Made by a program: the position numbers and the translations under genes
Assembly (NCBI GenBank): GCA_946404705.1
Contig: CAMJES010000023.1
Location: 1 to 14,053, forward strand
Source: an uncultured Ruminococcus sp.
GTDB taxonomy: Bacteria; Bacillota; Clostridia; Oscillospirales; Ruminococcaceae
Direction of reading: 5' to 3'
DNA: 14,053 nucleotides
The notes under the pieces: model-generated
Told to the model about the DNA's origin: nothing
Databases searched by the model: none
The model's input: only the letters and a program-made list of their open reading frames with translations
Part shown: in pieces, positions 13,626 through 14,053 of the stretch
How the letters are laid out: the number at the start of each line of letters is the position of its first letter
Numbering within the stretch: the stretch's first letter is position 1

Positions 13626-13997
13626 AGGACGCCAACGTATGCCGTTAAAACCGCGAAGCGGACGAAAAGTTTCGCTAATTCTGTAAGAATTTAGCCTTAT
13701 TCAAAGGCTTGCGAGGGGTCAAGGGGGCGAGCAGCCCCTTGTCGCTTCCGCAGAAGCGAAACTCCCTAAACCTTAGCGTTAGGCACAGCAGCAACAGTAC
13801 AAAAATGTATAGCTTAAAAAAGCGCAATTCAATCAAAAAGGAAAACGGGAAATGAACATCAAAACTCGTTGACCCTTATAATTGAATTGCGCTTATTCTA
13901 TTTTCCTCAAACAAAATCTCCTCGGGGATAAAACGTGAGAAGCGAAGCGCCGAGCGTTTTGACCCGAATTCGTATTAACAGCTATGCACGGGAAAAC
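13589..13997 (+). repeat. Composite structured repeat element, copy 2 (candidate non-coding RNA)
   Basis: This copy has the same order of parts as 9514-9898: a 7-base tandem array (13589-13625); hairpin AGCCTT/AAGGCT (13693-13709); hairpin CAAGGGGGC/GCCCCTTG with one extra G (13720-13741); hairpin TCGCTTC-CGCA-GAAGCGA (13742-13759); a 14-bp stem (13820-13833 with 13881-13894) topped by AAGG-AA-AACGGG paired with CTCGTT-GA-C-CCTT; and hairpin TCGGG-GAT-AAAACGT paired with GCGTTTT-GA-CCCGA (13922-13967). It ends with AGCTATGCACGG (13980-13991), 12 bases after the last hairpin as in copy 1. CGCTAA (13673-13678) and TTAGCG (13773-13778) can close the first domain. No gene is supported in this stretch. 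Confidence 0.75.
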
Positions 13998-14014
13998 AGC
14001 AGCGTTCGTTAAAC

Positions 14015-14034
14015 GGGACGGGAAACCCGTTCCC
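14015..14034. other. Stable hairpin near the right end of the window
   Basis: GGG-ACGGG (14015-14022) pairs with CCCGT-T-CCC (14026-14034) across an AAA loop with one bulged T. No T-run follows directly, so I do not call it a terminator. It lies outside the part shared with copy 1. Confidence 0.5.
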
Positions 14035-14053
14035 TACATAAATTTTTGTGAAA

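Noticed and set aside
9514..14053. tRNA, rRNA or a known riboswitch in the gene-free stretches
   Set aside because: No cloverleaf with TTCGA-type T arm, no rRNA signature and no riboswitch core I recognise; the elements lie after genes and not before them.

Overview
This window looks like chromosomal DNA from a Gram-positive anaerobe of the class Clostridia, probably Oscillospiraceae/Ruminococcaceae. That placement is inferred from gene content and protein style: TrmK next to a Nif3-like protein, a YfhO family protein, a clostridial citrate synthase, and a YabM-like flippase, MazG, HU and RqcP in that order. Purine-rich Shine-Dalgarno sites of the AAAGGA/AGGAGG type and canonical -35/-10 promoters support it. 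The first 46 bases are not genomic. They hold the Illumina read-2 adapter, so the window begins at the end of an untrimmed assembled contig.

Layout. From 47 to 308 on the minus strand is the 5' part of a rhomboid-like membrane protein, cut off by the adapter. A back-to-back promoter pair (345-409) separates it from a small DUF1858 redox-disulfide protein. Then come trmK and a Nif3-like dinuclear metal protein (731-2210), a 905-residue YfhO-type membrane glycosyltransferase-like protein, a 787-residue methyl-accepting chemotaxis protein with an acidic tail, a small DUF1294 membrane protein and citrate synthase (8142-9509). After a gene-free stretch of about 800 bases come a MOP-superfamily lipid or polysaccharide flippase, MazG, HU and RqcP (10322-13537). 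This last order matches the yabM-yabN-yabO neighbourhood of Bacillus subtilis with an HU gene inserted. It groups envelope or spore-related transport, nucleotide-pool cleaning, nucleoid structure and ribosome rescue.

The most interesting content is non-coding. A composite element of roughly 385-410 bases occurs twice in direct orientation, at 9514-9898 (after citrate synthase) and 13589-13997 (after rqcP). Each copy starts with a tandem array of degenerate 7-base units (TAATNCG or GAATNCG). It continues through at least five hairpins and ends with a conserved AGCTATGCACGG block. Most of the primary sequence has diverged, but the stems are kept by paired substitutions, by one base pair missing from both arms, and by G-U wobbles. 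All four wobbles I found are G-U only if the + strand is the RNA. This points to a structured RNA or RNA-bearing mobile repeat of a kind I cannot name. Just downstream of the first copy, on the minus strand, is a textbook G-quadruplex motif.

Three of the four intrinsic terminators sit immediately before the Shine-Dalgarno of the next gene (trmK, the DUF1294 gene, rqcP). In these places expression of the downstream gene probably depends on partial read-through.
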